This document shows, piece by piece, positions 63,177 to 64,000 of a DNA stretch of 64,000 nt. Source of the DNA: Castellaniella sp. (GTDB lineage: Bacteria; Pseudomonadota; Gammaproteobacteria; Burkholderiales; Burkholderiaceae_B); contig NZ_SCQN01000053.1 of assembly GCF_004321985.1 (NCBI RefSeq), positions 1 to 64,000 of the forward strand, written 5' to 3'. Numbering within the stretch: position 1 is the stretch's first letter; the number at the start of each line of letters is the position of its first letter. The notes under the pieces were generated by a model. It was not told the DNA's origin. It saw only the letters and a program-made list of their open reading frames with translations, and did no database searches. The translations under genes and the position numbers were made by a program.

Positions 63177-64000
63177 CTAACCTGAAAATCCGTCCACGTC
63201 GCAGCGCGCCGTCGTCGGCAGCACCAGACGGAATTCCGTCCACCCCGACATCTCGCCTTTCACGGAATTTACTGAGAGACGCCAGCCCTGCAGATCACAC
63301 ACGCGCCGGGCGATCCCCAGCCCTAGGCCGTGTCCGAGCCTGGTCTGCGCCACCCTGCTGGTCTGATCGGACCTGCCGCTGTGCCACTGCTGCAGCTCCC
63401 TCAAGCGATCAGGTGCAATGCCGGGGCCATCATCACGGAACACCAGCGTGACGGCACCGTCCAGAGTCACCGCCAACGTAGCTGGCGCCGCGTGCTCAAT
63501 GGCGTTGCGCAGCAGATTGCGCAGCACGATCAGCAGCGCATGCGGGTCCAGCCAGCACGAGGCACCCGCTGGGATCCGATTCATGAGCATCAGCCCGTGC
63601 ATTCGGGCCAGGGGCTGGAGCCCAAACCAGGCCTCCTCGAGTGCCGCGCACAGGCGCACCGCCCGCATGCGGGCAGGATCGGCGCTGTTGATGGCCACCG
63701 CGCTAGACAGACTGCTGGCGACCGTATCCACCTGATCCAGCATGCGTTGAAGACGATCGCGAAGCGGCGAACCGGGTGTGATCTCCAACAAGGCCATCTC
63801 GCCATCCGATCGCAACGCCGCCAGGGGCGTGCGCAGTTCATGGCTGAGATTTGCGGCAAACTGGCGCTCAAAAGCCATGGCTCGATCGATGTGATCCTGC
63901 AGCAGACCGAAAGCATCGACCAGCTGTGCAGCCTCGTCGCCCGAAGCGGCGACTGCACGCTCCTCCCCGAGGCTCCAGGTCGAAAGGCGTTCGGACACGA
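63177..64000 (-). CDS. Two-component sensor histidine kinase, N-terminus cut by window edge
   Basis: At least 274 residues of the cytoplasmic part. HAMP-like helices (EEAQLVDAFGLLQDHIDRAM region), HisKA with the phospho-accepting His in AANLSHELRTPLAALRSD and an HATPase domain with N-box LLRNLLRNAIEHA, G1 DDGPGIAPD and G2 GHGLGLGIARRV. It is probably an OmpR-type partner kinase. Membrane helices and sensor region lie beyond position 64000; the response regulator may too. Confidence 0.9.
   Translation of the reverse strand, partial: VSERLSTWSLGEERAVAASGDEAAQLVDAFGLLQDHIDRAMAFERQFAANLSHELRTPLAALRSDGEMALLEITPGSPLRDRLQRMLDQVDTVASSLSSAVAINSADPARMRAVRLCAALEEAWFGLQPLARMHGLMLMNRIPAGASCWLDPHALLIVLRNLLRNAIEHAAPATLAVTLDGAVTLVFRDDGPGIAPDRLRELQQWHSGRSDQTSRVAQTRLGHGLGLGIARRVCDLQGWRLSVNSVKGEMSGWTEFRLVLPTTARCDVDGFSG

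Overview
The window is a high-GC betaproteobacterial chromosome segment, most likely Burkholderiales and probably Alcaligenaceae (Bordetella/Castellaniella/Pusillimonas-like). This rests on gene order and protein character (tpiA-secG, rpsO-pnp, psd-pssA next to ilvBNC, rnr-rlmB). The species cannot be fixed from the sequence alone. About 45 kb is ordinary core chromosome, interrupted by two integrated elements.

Region 1 (1 to about 7126) is the right end of a prophage or phage-derived element whose left part lies outside the window. It holds a minus-strand run of phage genes: a very large virion/polyvalent protein cut by the window edge, a T7 gp14-like internal protein and four small phage proteins. 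A lipoprotein gene points the other way. Beyond it lie an iteron-like inverted repeat, a 5'-truncated P4-type primase/helicase remnant and an excisionase-like HTH gene. The element probably ends at a tRNA-3'-end-like sequence near 7114-7126.

Region 2 (7.3-34.2 kb) is core chromosome: secG, tpiA, a chemoreceptor, tRNA-Leu(UAA), hpd, tRNA-Ser(UGA), pnp/rpsO, phospholipid synthesis (pssA, psd), the ilvBNC operon, a FUSC transporter and yaaA. It continues with a fluoride riboswitch controlling crcB, a two-subunit lipoate ligase beside a 3-hydroxybutyrate dehydrogenase, and an acetyltransferase. Last comes a five-gene module: DUF2892 membrane protein, RND efflux pump (MFP-RND-OMF) and an ArsR regulator with the two cysteines of BigR/SqrR persulfide sensors. 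The promoters of the pump operon and of the regulator carry matching tandem palindromes.

Region 3 (34289-45779) is an 11.5-kb P4-like integrative element inserted in the 3' end of tRNA-Leu(CAG). Nearly all its genes are on the minus strand: integrase, Cro-like HTH, AlpA, Rha, an HTH_39 protein, an Ash-like immunity region, small unknown proteins, a Toprim primase, a DUF927 helicase, an SSB-like protein, an HGGxSTG protein and one baseplate-hub-like gene. Two inverted copies of an iteron cluster (around 37.5 kb and 44.2 kb) and DnaA boxes suggest a two-site replication origin as in phage P4. The insertion has separated the tRNA from its original terminator, which now lies 11.5 kb away. The 27-bp arm-like sequence near the left end of this element also occurs near the end of the region 1 element.

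Region 4 (45.8-64 kb) is core chromosome again: rnr, rlmB, a PLP-dependent sulfhydrylase, HU, tRNA-Val, selU-selD (2-selenouridine tRNA modification), a HerA-like ATPase gene reduced by internal deletion, tag, a DUF3293 gene and an FMN glutamate synthase-like protein. A strong candidate small-RNA gene with five hairpins follows. After it come a diguanylate cyclase, tRNA-Met, an MFS transporter, an ADP-ribosylglycohydrolase, a GhrA-like reductase, an isoprenylcysteine methyltransferase-like protein and the C-terminal part of a sensor kinase cut by the right edge.
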